DNA of 64,000 nt from Liquorilactobacillus satsumensis DSM 16230 = JCM 12392 (GTDB taxonomy: Bacteria; Bacillota; Bacilli; Lactobacillales; Lactobacillaceae), in NCBI RefSeq assembly GCF_001435195.1, contig NZ_AZFQ01000052.1, forward strand, positions 52,916 to 116,915, given 5' to 3'. Position 1 is the stretch's first letter; each line of letters begins with the position of its first letter. The translations under genes and the position numbers were made by a program. Below are positions 35,277-44,973 of this stretch, piece by piece. The notes beneath the pieces are model-generated. The model saw nothing but the letters and a program-made list of their open reading frames with translations, was not told the origin of the DNA and searched no databases.

Positions 35277-38200
35277 CTATAACTTCAGCATATTCTTACC
35301 ATTTTTTTGATTGACTGCATTGATACCTTTAATAGCAGCACTGCCAAACTTCTCATCACCAACTTGCAGTGTAAGATTAACATTAATTGGCTGCGAACTC
35401 GCTAAACTATTACTGATATTTGTCATTTGCAAACCTTGTAACAGCGCATTAACAATTGAAGAACCAAGTTCATTAATTCCGCCTCCATTAATGTTCTGAG
35501 AGCCGCTGCTTGAAGTTACACCTAGGCTGCCTAAATCCATCTGCTGCGTAAGTGCTGCTGGCATCTGTAAGCCGCCACTAAATGTTTGTCCCATGAAAGC
35601 AAGTGCTTGTTTAATCAGTTCTAGTGCACGTGGAGTATTAGTTAACGGTAGAATCATTTCCGGCTTATTTCCTTCTGCCACATGGTACATACCATCAAGA
35701 CTAACCATGCCCCCATTCTCATAACCGTGACCATGACCAATCACACCTAACATATCTGAACCATAACGATGTTTGGCGTAATTAATAGCGGCAAGAATAT
35801 TATCGTAACCCTTGAAGATGTCATCATGACCAGGAAACTTGTAAGCATTGAATGTAGCGCTGATTGTTTGCAGTAAGCCCTTGGCAAGGTCTCCAGTTAA
35901 AGTATTGATGTCAGTATATCCGCCTTGAACGGCTCTTTCATTACCACCAGACTCAGTCTGAATTTGACGAATCCAAGCATTTACATACGAGTCAGTAGTT
36001 GGTAACCCATTTTCGCGTAAACCTTTTTTAACAGCACTCCGCCAACCTTCTGCACCAGCACCGTTTTGTTTTGTACTTCCACCGAACTGTTTGAGTATCT
36101 TAGATGCCCAACCAACTAAACCATCTTCGGTTTTATTTACAGCACCTTTTGTGAGTTTCTGTTGCAACTCACTTGGCTCAGAGATTTTCACAAACTTGTT
36201 AATCATATAATCAAGCATTTTTCTTGGATGAGTTATATCGTCAAGAATATTGTCAAACTCATCAACTATGCCACTGGTAAAATCTCCAATTCCACTCAAA
36301 AGACTACTGAAATCGAAACCGTCCATCAGATGATCTAATCCGCTGAAATCAAAATTGAAATCTCCAATTCCACCAGCATAATGAGGAGTCATTGCAGCAA
36401 CTTGCTTAGCTGTTTCGGCGGCAGTTTTAACTTTAGTGCCTTGTGGTAATGGTAAAAGCAAGTTCCTAACATCCGGGAAAATTCCTTGTTTACCGTTTGG
36501 TAATTCGAAAGATTCACGATAACTTGGTCCCGTTTGATCATTGACCATAGCAAGTCCACCAGGATGACTATTTGTACCAGTAGCCCAATTAAACCATCCA
36601 AAATCAAAGCCGCTTTGACCTACTTTGCTCAAGACCCAATTAATACCATCTTTTATTTTATCAATAGCATTCTTTATTGGATTTTTAATGGAATTAGCCA
36701 TGTCCCCTATAGCACTTCTGATAGTGCTCATACCATTTCTAATACCATTAGCAACTCTACCGCCCAATGAACCAGCACTACTTACTACACTATTGAATGC
36801 ATTACCGATAGTTGATTTAATGTTTTCGAAATAACCTGGAGTATTGTTCCTTAAATTATCCCATGCAGATAAAGTATTGTCTTTTGCATTACTTGCAGCG
36901 GAACTAACCTTATTCCTGATATCATTCCATATATTACCAGCAGCAGAACTGACATTAGCCCAAGAGTCACTTGTGTTTTGACGCAAAGCATTCCAAATAT
37001 TCGAAGTGTTTTCCTTAGCATTGGAAGCTAATGTACTTATTCGATCTCGGACATTTGACCAAGTACTACTTGTATTGTTCCAAACATCACTCCATATACT
37101 ACTTGTTTTACTTTTAATGTTGTCCCAAGCCGCAGCAGAACCGTTACGTGCATTATTTGCGCCTTCCATAACTTTTGACGCTACATAATTCCAAGCGCTG
37201 TTAGTACTTTGTTTGGCATCATTCCATGTGGATTGTAAGTCTTTACCTATTCCACTCCAAAAACTATTCCAATTTTGAGAGAAGGCTTTTTTATTTTTGT
37301 TCTTACCTTGTTCAATATTTAATTGATTCCAAAAGTCACTCCAACCACCTTGAACGTCTTTCCACCATTTATTCATGTTTGTTCCTAAGTCATACCAGAA
37401 CTGTTCCCAACCTTGAGTAAATGATTTCTTGTTTTTATTTTTAGTTTGATCAGTAGTTAATCCCTGCCAAAAATCATTCCAGCCTTTTTTGGTATTATCC
37501 CAAGTTTTGTCCGCACCTTCATGCAGTTTATCCCAGTAACTATCCCAACCTTTTTTAAAGTTGGAAAGATTCTTTTGCATTCCCGACCATAGATCGTCAA
37601 CCCACTTTTTAAACTTAGGATTGTTGTCGTAAAGAAGTTTAATAGCGCCATCAATTGGATTTACAATTAGCAGGCCCACACCAACCCAGTTTTTCTTAAT
37701 CCACTCGACTGAATCGCCGAACCATTTGGTAATGTTCTTCCAAACATCGTTACAAAAATCTCTAAAAGCTTTATTGTGTTTATATAAAGCAACGAAGCCT
37801 GCTACTAAAGCTGCAATTGCTAATACTACCAAAGCTATCGGATTAGCATCCATAACAAGATTTAATGCTGCTTGCCCTGCTGCAGCTACCTTAGACCAAA
37901 TAGACCAGTTTTTAATACCAACTACAAGGTCAACGATATAGCCAGCTCCACTTTTAATTCCACTCCAAGATAACTGTGCTAAAGTTTTTACATTTGAAAC
38001 TGCCTCTTTTAAATCAGATATTCCCGTGAGCTTTCCAAAGAAATTCTTTAGAACATTTCCTTTTCCACCAATAACAACAGCTTTGTCAGCAACCTGCCCA
38101 AGGAGCCCCACACCCGCATTTAATCCTGACATGGAAACTTTAAATGCAAACATTGCGATTAAGACTTTAGCCATCGCTTCAACCGCTTTTTGGTGTTTAT

Positions 38201-40916
38201 CTACCCAGCTTGATACACCATTCAATGCATCTGCAAGTTTCCTGAGTACATCAATAATTACACCACCAGTCCATTTAGCAATCGGCTGCAAGAATGAATC
38301 CCACACCCATTGAAACGCCGGTTTGGCAGCTTGAATAATGCTGTGTACAACTTTGAGAGCTGCTGCGAAAGCATTGAAGAATGCTGGTATCAGCTGCGTG
38401 ATCGTGTATTTAGCAAGCGGTAATAAGAGATTCTGGTAACCCCAATCAAGTCCATCCCATACATCCTTAACGACTGGTCGAATAGCTTTTAACAACGTAT
38501 CAATCGAATTAAGTAACGGTGTAAAATTAAGCTTAGCGGCCCATTTTGCAGTTGCTCCAGTCATATCGTTAATAACTGATAGGCAGTCATTCACTATACC
38601 AAGCAGCGTCTTAAAAATTGAGGTTCCTACATTCCCCTTATTCCAAGCCTTGTCGAACTGACTAGCTAAATTACCAATCGTCTTGAAAATATTGGTAACA
38701 ATTTCCAAGATGTTAGCCATGATTCGTTCACCAAGATTGTTATCATTAAACGCCGCTCTGAATGAAGTGGCAATATCATGCAAGAGTTTCAGGACACTAT
38801 TAAGCGAATCGAAAATTGTCTGGATAAGCTTAGTTCCTCGACCGCCGCCACCTTCCCAAGCTTGTGAGAATGCCTTGGCGATATCACCAACAATGTTCAG
38901 CATGTCTGCCAGTAACTGCAAAATATTGGCAACTGTCTTCTCACCTGTACCGTTATCCCACACATGCATGAAGGATTTACCAACATCTTCGAGAGCGCGT
39001 TTAACTTCATTCCAAGCATACTTAGCCGCATCAACAACTTCTTTGCCTTTAGCGTCCCAAGCTTCTTTCATCGGGTCGAATAACTCACCCAAGATTTTTT
39101 TAAGATCCTTAGCAGCATCGGACGCACTATTAAACTGATTGCCTAGAGGAACATTAAAATTAACACCGTCTCCGCTACCATCTGCATCATCAGTTGATTC
39201 AAGTGGTTGTGAATCTGGTGTTTGCTGTTTATCTTGCGCATTAAACTTCTCATAGGGCTGGCTTTCAGGCTTGGTCAGACTATCATTCCCATAACTCTTA
39301 TCTAAAAGATTGAGTTCATCAAAACCCATTAATGATTCAGCTAATTCTTGGTTTTTCTTCTTAGTTTCCTCATATGACTCCTGAGCCTGTTTATTTGAAG
39401 CCTTAATTTGTTCGTTAGCAGCTTGAACTTGAGCAGCTCCTTCTTTGTTTGCTGCTGTAATTTGTCGATTAGCATCACGTACTGCCTTTGACTGTGCTTC
39501 ATTTTGTTTCTTAATTTCCTCATTTGCTTTTTTAACAGAAGCAGCTGCACTCTTTGAAGCAGATGAAGTATCGTTCATCGCCTTAACTTGATCGTACAAG
39601 CCCGAAGCACCACTCCGTGCAGTTGAATAATTCATGCCAAATAAAGCAGAACTGAACTGTGCAATCCAAGAAGTTGCTTTAGCAAGTGCAGACATTAAAG
39701 CATTAATTGCTGGCAGAATATAGTTATAAATTGGATAGAAAGCTGTCAGCAAATTGACCTTGATCTGATTGAGACTGTTAGAAAACTGTGTATTAGCTTT
39801 TAAAGCAGAACCAAGTCCGCTAGCTAATAACATAATACCTTGGTACATCAAACCAAAGACGATTAATTGAGCTGGCAAAAATTTCAGTTGCTGGCTAATT
39901 TCTCCAATTGCAGATCTGCATCTTCTAGCGCTGCTTGATGACTTTTCCATTGAACTGCTACTATTATTACCAAAATTCATCATTCGACTGGCAGCTTCAC
40001 GCATTGAGTTTCCAAGTCGGTTAAACATTCCGCTTGAACTGTTAGCTTTACTGCCGGATGTACCTAATTCAGTGTTTAACTGTCCAACAATCGACTTTAG
40101 TTTCTCTCCACGATCAGAAACATACGCATATGACTTATTCAGGTCATCATTAGAATTGATAAGCCGATTCATCTTATCGCGAACGCTCATAATACTTTTT
40201 TCCAATGAAGTACTTTGTCTAACAAGCCGACTATTGTCACCCATGACACTTAGTGATTCTTGGACGTCCTTATAAGAACTTTGTAAAGCCGTTAATTGCC
40301 TGCGTAAGGTTTCAATCTTAACCTCATTCTGATCCATTGTTTGCGCAATGCGTTTTAATGAATCAGGTACAGCATTAAATTCACGCTGCATTGCTTGTGC
40401 TAGAGCTTTAGCTTGGTTCTGGTAACGTGTCATTTGAGCTTGCGCAGAAGCTATTTGACCATCAAACTTGACTCCTTCAGTACCGCTTTGTTGTGCAGTT
40501 CCCAAAGAATTCTTCTGGTTGACTAGATCTCTTGCCTTTGCTTGCGCTGCACGTGCTTGGTCCATCTTAGCGTTAATGTCTGACAGCATTGCGTCAAGGT
40601 CTTGTTTAACTTTAGTACGACTACCACTAAACATATTGCCAGTAGTTTGACTAACTTTAGTTGCACCGGTTGAAGCTGTATTCCGGATTTTTTCAAACAT
40701 GCTGCCAAAATTTTCGTTCAACTTAGATAGCTGTTCTTGAACTTTGGTAATCCCTTTAGAAACGTCCATCGACTGTTCAGTTTTAGACATCCCAGTTTTA
40801 GCAGAATCGGCTGTTTTACCCATAAACCGGTCAATCATCGGTTGAATCTTCGCAAACTGTTCCTCCATCTGTTGGGTATTAACTTTGAACAGCATTTCCA
40901 TCTCTTCTAATTCCAC
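35277..40916 (-). CDS. Tape measure protein with lytic transglycosylase domain
   Basis: A protein of 1879 residues, the largest in the window, which sets tail length and exits with the DNA. The N-terminal third is coiled coil (Gln/Ser/Lys-rich). Hydrophobic helices lie near 345-420 and again near 930-1050. Tandem tryptophan-spaced repeats fill about 1119-1360. An SLT-type transglycosylase domain lies near 1624-1739 (WIRQIQTESGGNERAVQGGY and later GLLQTISATFNAYK), which would open peptidoglycan during infection. A rough guide of 0.15 nm per residue gives a tail of up to about 280 nm. Confidence 0.93.
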   Translation of the reverse strand: MELEEMEMLFKVNTQQMEEQFAKIQPMIDRFMGKTADSAKTGMSKTEQSMDVSKGITKVQEQLSKLNENFGSMFEKIRNTASTGATKVSQTTGNMFSGSRTKVKQDLDAMLSDINAKMDQARAAQAKARDLVNQKNSLGTAQQSGTEGVKFDGQIASAQAQMTRYQNQAKALAQAMQREFNAVPDSLKRIAQTMDQNEVKIETLRRQLTALQSSYKDVQESLSVMGDNSRLVRQSTSLEKSIMSVRDKMNRLINSNDDLNKSYAYVSDRGEKLKSIVGQLNTELGTSGSKANSSSGMFNRLGNSMREAASRMMNFGNNSSSSMEKSSSSARRCRSAIGEISQQLKFLPAQLIVFGLMYQGIMLLASGLGSALKANTQFSNSLNQIKVNLLTAFYPIYNYILPAINALMSALAKATSWIAQFSSALFGMNYSTARSGASGLYDQVKAMNDTSSASKSAAASVKKANEEIKKQNEAQSKAVRDANRQITAANKEGAAQVQAANEQIKASNKQAQESYEETKKKNQELAESLMGFDELNLLDKSYGNDSLTKPESQPYEKFNAQDKQQTPDSQPLESTDDADGSGDGVNFNVPLGNQFNSASDAAKDLKKILGELFDPMKEAWDAKGKEVVDAAKYAWNEVKRALEDVGKSFMHVWDNGTGEKTVANILQLLADMLNIVGDIAKAFSQAWEGGGGRGTKLIQTIFDSLNSVLKLLHDIATSFRAAFNDNNLGERIMANILEIVTNIFKTIGNLASQFDKAWNKGNVGTSIFKTLLGIVNDCLSVINDMTGATAKWAAKLNFTPLLNSIDTLLKAIRPVVKDVWDGLDWGYQNLLLPLAKYTITQLIPAFFNAFAAALKVVHSIIQAAKPAFQWVWDSFLQPIAKWTGGVIIDVLRKLADALNGVSSWVDKHQKAVEAMAKVLIAMFAFKVSMSGLNAGVGLLGQVADKAVVIGGKGNVLKNFFGKLTGISDLKEAVSNVKTLAQLSWSGIKSGAGYIVDLVVGIKNWSIWSKVAAAGQAALNLVMDANPIALVVLAIAALVAGFVALYKHNKAFRDFCNDVWKNITKWFGDSVEWIKKNWVGVGLLIVNPIDGAIKLLYDNNPKFKKWVDDLWSGMQKNLSNFKKGWDSYWDKLHEGADKTWDNTKKGWNDFWQGLTTDQTKNKNKKSFTQGWEQFWYDLGTNMNKWWKDVQGGWSDFWNQLNIEQGKNKNKKAFSQNWNSFWSGIGKDLQSTWNDAKQSTNSAWNYVASKVMEGANNARNGSAAAWDNIKSKTSSIWSDVWNNTSSTWSNVRDRISTLASNAKENTSNIWNALRQNTSDSWANVSSAAGNIWNDIRNKVSSAASNAKDNTLSAWDNLRNNTPGYFENIKSTIGNAFNSVVSSAGSLGGRVANGIRNGMSTIRSAIGDMANSIKNPIKNAIDKIKDGINWVLSKVGQSGFDFGWFNWATGTNSHPGGLAMVNDQTGPSYRESFELPNGKQGIFPDVRNLLLPLPQGTKVKTAAETAKQVAAMTPHYAGGIGDFNFDFSGLDHLMDGFDFSSLLSGIGDFTSGIVDEFDNILDDITHPRKMLDYMINKFVKISEPSELQQKLTKGAVNKTEDGLVGWASKILKQFGGSTKQNGAGAEGWRSAVKKGLRENGLPTTDSYVNAWIRQIQTESGGNERAVQGGYTDINTLTGDLAKGLLQTISATFNAYKFPGHDDIFKGYDNILAAINYAKHRYGSDMLGVIGHGHGYENGGMVSLDGMYHVAEGNKPEMILPLTNTPRALELIKQALAFMGQTFSGGLQMPAALTQQMDLGSLGVTSSSGSQNINGGGINELGSSIVNALLQGLQMTNISNSLASSQPINVNLTLQVGDEKFGSAAIKGINAVNQKNGKNMLKL
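36835..37560 (-). repeat. Tryptophan-spaced repeats within the tape measure gene
   Basis: Two repeat sets are visible in the protein. One has a KNKNKKxFxQxW..FW unit, seen twice with DFWQGL/DFWNQL before it. The other alternates WxxV/I and NTS or ASNAK motifs about every 11-20 residues. Such repeats mark the helical rod of tape measure proteins. Confidence 0.7.
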
Positions 40917-40931
40917 GTTATTGCCTCCTTC

Positions 40932-41246
40932 CTATGTATTTTTTCTAGAATTTCTGATTCTCTGCGCCTGTTGCATAAGCATCAGTTGATCCTTTTTCCA
41001 TTGTGGTACCTGTTCAACCTGTTTAGGTTCCGATCTCTTAACAAATGGATAAGCTTCTTCTACTTTTGGCATCTTACCCGGATCATTTAACGCGTACGCC
41101 ATAAGCTCCGATTGCTTATGATCCATAATGGCTCGCATTCGTAAGTCTTGAATTCTATTACGATTATTAGCCAAAGTTTGCACCATGACTTCCTCAAAAT
41201 TCATCTCCCAGTATTGCTCTGCATCAATACCGGATTGAACTGCCAA
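40932..41246 (-). CDS. Tail assembly chaperone, frameshift extension (gpT-like)
   Basis: A frame of 104 residues from a TTG at 41246, with no ribosome site of its own. Conserved elements are AVQSGIDAEQYWEMNFEEV and later QVPQWKKDQLMLMQQAQR. The frame is open upstream without a stop past the end of the previous gene and into it, reading GKRTVKESYSTVSELLRAVYP. It is therefore the second half of a gpG-gpGT pair made by -1 frameshifting in the preceding gene. The fused protein guides tape measure and tail tube assembly and is absent from the virion. Confidence 0.8.
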   Translation of the reverse strand: MAVQSGIDAEQYWEMNFEEVMVQTLANNRNRIQDLRMRAIMDHKQSELMAYALNDPGKMPKVEEAYPFVKRSEPKQVEQVPQWKKDQLMLMQQAQRIRNSRKNT

Positions 41247-41293
41247 TGGATAAACAGCTCTCAGCAGTTCAGATACAGTTGAATAACTTTCTT

Positions 41294-41698
41294 TTACAGT
41301 ACGCTTTCCGGATCCTTTACTCCTCCGTCCAACACTTCCAACTCCGATTTGGAATTCGTCTTCGAAACCGAATCCTTTTTGCCGAAAAAACCTGATTCCT
41401 GGAATAAATCTGTCAACACAGAGAATAATTCCATTGGTGCATGCCCTTCATCGAAGAACTTTTCAAAGGCAGTAATAATGTCATTTTCGCTGACCCCGTG
41501 AGTCTGATTTGCACCTTGCAATACAATCAGCATTTCATTAGCAGGTGGCAACTTCATGTCTCCATCTCCACTCATAAATAACGACATCATGGACTTTCCT
41601 AAACGTTTTTCAATATTAATCACGTCACGGCCACTTAACTTCAATTCAAGCTGCAGACCACCAAATTCAAACTTCTTAGTTGCTTTTTTTACTGGCAT
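41294..41698 (-). CDS. Tail assembly chaperone (gpG-like)
   Basis: A protein of 134 residues with VKKATKKFEFGGLQLELKLS at its start and a helical body. The place between tail tube and tape measure genes is that of gpG. Near its end two candidate slippery sites occur in frame: T-TTT-TTC (41384-41390) and C-AAA-AAG (41375-41381). A -1 shift there enters the open frame leading into the 41246 ORF, giving the longer gpGT-type product. Confidence 0.8.
   Translation of the reverse strand: MPVKKATKKFEFGGLQLELKLSGRDVINIEKRLGKSMMSLFMSGDGDMKLPPANEMLIVLQGANQTHGVSENDIITAFEKFFDEGHAPMELFSVLTDLFQESGFFGKKDSVSKTNSKSELEVLDGGVKDPESVL
41375..41390 (-). promoter_or_regulatory. Programmed -1 frameshift site
   Basis: The minus strand reads GGT TTT TTC GGC AAA AAG in the gpG frame. 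T-TTT-TTC fits the canonical X-XXY-YYZ pattern and C-AAA-AAG is a weaker one. Frame -1 stays open from here to the stop at 40932. Confidence 0.7.
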
Positions 41699-41809
41699 TA
41701 TTAAATTCCTCCGTTTTATTTAATCGTCTCATATCCACCTTTTTAGGCTTGCTCGTCTCTTACCTAGTTAATTACTTACCCAGTTGTTGGATAATAGGTT
41801 GTCGTTCCA

Positions 41810-42292
41810 TTATTGGCCACTACTGGCAGCTGTAAAGTCCGGTCCATCAGATACCACAATTGAAATCGTGAAGTCCAACGCACCATTAACTGCCACGTTG
41901 CCCATCTTGATCGTGTATGAACCTTCAAAGGTTGCTGTCATTCCATCTGGATAAGTAACTTTCCATTTATACTGTTTGTGATCCCCAGCATGTGTAAGCG
42001 CAGTTTTGAAGTTGTCTCCTTTATAAACAACTTGAAATGCCAATGTAGAAGTATTTTGAATACCCGGGACATTCTTTTTCTTGTCATCAGCTAAGGAGGT
42101 AACATCAATATTTTCTGGATCAGCACCGATATCGGGAATTGTTTTAATTGAGGCAACTTCAGTAAAAGTTGTTCCATTATCAGATGACATCTCCAATTTT
42201 GAACCAGTACCAGCAAGACCAGCACTAGCATCTACCGTGTCAGCAAATCGCTGCAGATTGAGCAATGTTTCATACTTCATGTATTTTTCCAA
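41810..42292 (-). CDS. Major tail (tube) protein
   Basis: A protein of 160 residues with the beta-sandwich pattern of siphophage tail-tube proteins: KLEMSSDNGTTFTEVASI, then DVTSLADDKKKNVPG, YKWKVTYPDGMTATFEG and a closing VAVNGALDFTISIVVSDGP. The start is TTG at 42292, with AAAGGA 9 bp before. Residues 11-18 read LLNLQRFA, the Prp cleavage motif also found in the capsid and scaffold proteins, so the first 18 residues may be removed. Tail tube monomers stack as rings on the tape measure. Confidence 0.88.
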   Translation of the reverse strand: MEKYMKYETLLNLQRFADTVDASAGLAGTGSKLEMSSDNGTTFTEVASIKTIPDIGADPENIDVTSLADDKKKNVPGIQNTSTLAFQVVYKGDNFKTALTHAGDHKQYKWKVTYPDGMTATFEGSYTIKMGNVAVNGALDFTISIVVSDGPDFTAASSGQ

Positions 42293-42307
42293 TATGTTTC
42301 ATCCTTT

Positions 42308-42676
42308 CTATTTCTGAAAAACTCTTAGTGTCTGATTATCAACTACCCCAGTGAATCGCAGAACACAACGTGTGATCCCAGCTAAGTTGTCATCACCGAC
42401 ATCATTAGAAAAGCCCATATCACTAAATAGCGATATGAGCTGATTGGTAATGCTGGTTAAACTACCTTGATCAATAAATAGATCAACGGTAATTGTCCAT
42501 TCTGTCTGTAATTCCTGCATGTGATTATCCCTGAAATAAGCCTTGTGCTGTGCATAATAAACTGCAGCGGGATAAACCACAAACTGATCTGGATAAGTTG
42601 TCGAAACCTGTTTTATTTCAGTTACAGATTTCAGTGTCTTAAATACTTGGGATTTCACGTTGAATATTTCCATCAT
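42308..42676 (-). CDS. Tail terminator/completion protein
   Basis: A protein of 122 residues just before the tail tube gene and overlapping the HK97-gp10-like gene. It has a mixed alpha/beta pattern: VYPAAVYYAQHKAYFRDNHM, EWTITVDLFIDQGS and a helix LISLFSDMGF, like gpU-type tail terminators that cap the tail and join it to the head. The function is taken mainly from gene order. The overlap shows coupled translation. Confidence 0.65.
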   Translation of the reverse strand: MMEIFNVKSQVFKTLKSVTEIKQVSTTYPDQFVVYPAAVYYAQHKAYFRDNHMQELQTEWTITVDLFIDQGSLTSITNQLISLFSDMGFSNDVGDDNLAGITRCVLRFTGVVDNQTLRVFQK

Positions 42677-43224
42677 GATCCCCCTAACTTGTTTCTGATT
42701 GCATTATTGACTCTAGCTTTGACAATCTCAGGTGCTTCGTCCTTAACCTTGTTGATTGCCGGTGTTAAGAATTGGCGTGCCGGCTGACCATTAGTCCGAT
42801 AAAATAACTTCCCATTAATTTTGATTTTTGGCATTCCATAGATTTCGTTAAGGTCAACTCCTACCTTATCCGCCGGAATAAACCAAGGCGTTTGCCTGTA
42901 AGAAGGATTAAATCCCTTCGGAAGTTCTTTTGGTGACTCTTGACCAACCTTCCCAGTCCCGAATTCTCTAAACCAAGCCACCGCATCATCGGACCAAACA
43001 CGACCGACCACTTTGCCTTCTTTATCAATTACTTCATACTTCAGACTGCGTGCAAGCTCTCCATTTCCATGCTTTACACTGGATTGAAGTTCTCTAATCG
43101 CGTAACCTTGCACTTTTTCGACAACGTCAAAACTCCCATCCCAAATTGCATCATGTGCAATCTTAGGTAGCTTAGCGAGTTTAGCTTTTAAACTGTCATA
43201 ACCTTTCCATTCAATCTCAGCCAT
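42673..43224 (-). CDS. HK97 gp10-like head-tail protein
   Basis: A protein of 183 residues from ATG 43224, which overlaps the end of the previous gene by 8 bp. The pattern EWKGYDSLKAKLAKLPKIAH, then WFREFGTGKVGQESP and a C-terminal PARQFLTPAINKVKDEAPEI, is that of the HK97 gp10 family, which takes part in joining tails to heads or in early tail assembly. The frame extends upstream to 43275, but without a ribosome site. Confidence 0.82.
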   Translation of the reverse strand: MAEIEWKGYDSLKAKLAKLPKIAHDAIWDGSFDVVEKVQGYAIRELQSSVKHGNGELARSLKYEVIDKEGKVVGRVWSDDAVAWFREFGTGKVGQESPKELPKGFNPSYRQTPWFIPADKVGVDLNEIYGMPKIKINGKLFYRTNGQPARQFLTPAINKVKDEAPEIVKARVNNAIRNKLGGS

Positions 43225-43576
43225 TAGAATCACTGCCTTTGTTACGTTTCTCCAACGTAATATTCTTGTGGTCACTAAAGGTTTGAATGGAATTTATCAG
43301 ATAATCTGGTTCCTCATCCTTAGCAACATGCAGGCAAATGCCCCAGTTTTCCTGCTGTCCTTCGTTTATCAAGTTTCCTTGGTACTTACAGGACTTGATA
43401 TACTTAAGGTCTTTGCCCCAGATTTGAGCATTGACAGTACCACCAGCACTTTGGACATTCATTTTAATTGTGATTGGATCGCCCCAACCATTTTTTATGA
43501 TATTACCCTCATCATCTTGACCATTAATCGGTTCACGTAAATAAATAGTGGTTAAATCTGCTGTTTTAAGTCTCAT
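43217..43576 (-). CDS. Head closure/head-tail joining protein
   Basis: A protein of 119 residues, mainly beta-strand, with LREPINGQDDEGNIIKNGW and NAQIWGKDLKYIKSCKY. Its place directly after the connector and its size match phage head-closure (stopper) proteins. The start overlaps the stop of the connector gene by 4 bp. The name is inferred mostly from gene order. Confidence 0.65.
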   Translation of the reverse strand: MRLKTADLTTIYLREPINGQDDEGNIIKNGWGDPITIKMNVQSAGGTVNAQIWGKDLKYIKSCKYQGNLINEGQQENWGICLHVAKDEEPDYLINSIQTFSDHKNITLEKRNKGSDSNG

Positions 43577-43878
43577 TGCAGATCAACCACCTTTGCAGTC
43601 CGATATTTATTTAACCCATGTCTGATTTCAAGCGGAATTCCAAGTTCTAAGGTGTTACTTACTCCACCCTCAGTACGTGCTGATTCGCCCTCGATACCGT
43701 CTCGATTATAAGCAATGATTGCTAATTTCTTAGCATACACCGCCATATTCCCAACCAACTTGTCTCGATTGGTGTAGTCGAGAATCTCAGCTACACCGTC
43801 GTTATAATAATCGGTTGCAAGCTCCGTACTGATACCTAAACGTGTAACCAATGCAGCAATCTGTTGAGCGTCATTCAT
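43573..43878 (-). CDS. Head-tail connector protein (gp6-like adaptor)
   Basis: A helical protein of 101 residues. AEILDYTNRDKLVGNMAVYA and YNRDGIEGESARTEGGVSN are the typical core of gp6/gp15-type connector adaptors, which bind under the portal ring. It follows the capsid gene closely on the same strand. Confidence 0.8.
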   Translation of the reverse strand: MNDAQQIAALVTRLGISTELATDYYNDGVAEILDYTNRDKLVGNMAVYAKKLAIIAYNRDGIEGESARTEGGVSNTLELGIPLEIRHGLNKYRTAKVVDLQ

Positions 43879-43895
43879 CGACTACACCTCCATGC

Positions 43896-44936
43896 CTAAG
43901 CTAAAACTTGTGCTTGGAATACTTCATCAACTGCTGCAAAACCTGGTAATGCAGTAGCAGCTGCCTTTTCCCAAGTCCCAATCGGGTCCTTGGTTGTAGA
44001 GTAAATAGCAGTAAACACATTTCCAATCTGATTTGACTGCACATCAGAGTTGCTTGGTAAGGCAATTTCGTCAGGTGTTGGTCCATAAACCTTTTCGCCT
44101 AACAGATCGTCATTCATCAGCACAATCCGATTTTCAGGGAAGTAGCGTTCAGAGGTAAGCTTACCGTCCTTGCCTTCCTTTTTGTACTTGTTATCGTATG
44201 TGCGGATAATTGGTAATCCCTGTGCTTGCATGAATGCATCAAAGTCTGCTTGGCTCAACGCACGTGTTGAAGTCCCATAAATACCCTGCAGCACCTTAGC
44301 GTTAGTAGTAATCAAACGGTAGACTTTCTTAGATGTCAGTGCACGCGTTGGTGTGATATCCAACGCATCAGCAAAAGTAACCAAGTCGTTCAGAATATCG
44401 ACACCGTCTTTATCCCATGTCTTAGTACTTGCGAGCGTTGCTTGATGTTCTGCTGGAACTTGGTAATCCAAAGAAATATCAAGATCTTCATCGGTAATTT
44501 TACCAGTAGCCAACACATCCATAGCCATCTTCTCAACTCGCGCATTAACACCTTGCACCAAAACATCGATGTCGTTGAATACACGGCTCATAAGATACTG
44601 CTGTTCTTCCGGTGTCCGTGGATTCTTCAAAGCAATGAGATCTTTTTCTTTGATCTGCATCTTACGCTTAATGTACGCAAGTTCCATTGCTTTCTTTTCA
44701 GCTTGACGGCTGCCAATCTCGGCTTCGGCATCAAATGCAGACAGTGAAGCAATAATCGGTGTGCGTGTACCGCCGCTCAACTGATCTAATTCAAGTGATT
44801 GTGTCCGGCGTGCTGGGAATAACGTATCACCCAACATTACTGGATAATCACGATTCCGGGTGTAATCTAAGATTTCTCGTTGCGAGAAAAGTTCTGCAAT
44901 ATCTGCAAAACGTTGTAAATCAATTAATTTTGGCAT
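43896..44936 (-). CDS. Major capsid protein (gpE-type)
   Basis: A protein of 346 residues, close to lambda gpE in length and pattern: REILDYTRNRDYPVMLGDTL, AEIGSRQAEKKAMELAYIKR and a C-terminal TPDEIALPSNSDVQ-type region. It forms the HK97-fold shell. The first eleven residues are MPKLIDLQRFA, which ends in the same LQRFA motif as the scaffold and tail tube proteins, so processing after Ala11 is predicted. Confidence 0.92.
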   Translation of the reverse strand: MPKLIDLQRFADIAELFSQREILDYTRNRDYPVMLGDTLFPARRTQSLELDQLSGGTRTPIIASLSAFDAEAEIGSRQAEKKAMELAYIKRKMQIKEKDLIALKNPRTPEEQQYLMSRVFNDIDVLVQGVNARVEKMAMDVLATGKITDEDLDISLDYQVPAEHQATLASTKTWDKDGVDILNDLVTFADALDITPTRALTSKKVYRLITTNAKVLQGIYGTSTRALSQADFDAFMQAQGLPIIRTYDNKYKKEGKDGKLTSERYFPENRIVLMNDDLLGEKVYGPTPDEIALPSNSDVQSNQIGNVFTAIYSTTKDPIGTWEKAAATALPGFAAVDEVFQAQVLA

Positions 44937-44973
44937 TAACAGTTCCTCCTAATTTGTGATTTGAACAAAAATA

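Noticed and set aside
36835-37560. CRISPR-like array
   Set aside because: The repeats are imperfect at DNA level, vary in spacing and lie within the tape measure reading frame.
38683-39138. Plus-strand open frame of 151 codons within the tape measure gene
   Set aside because: Antisense to a repetitive coding region; the composition simply mirrors the tape measure codons.
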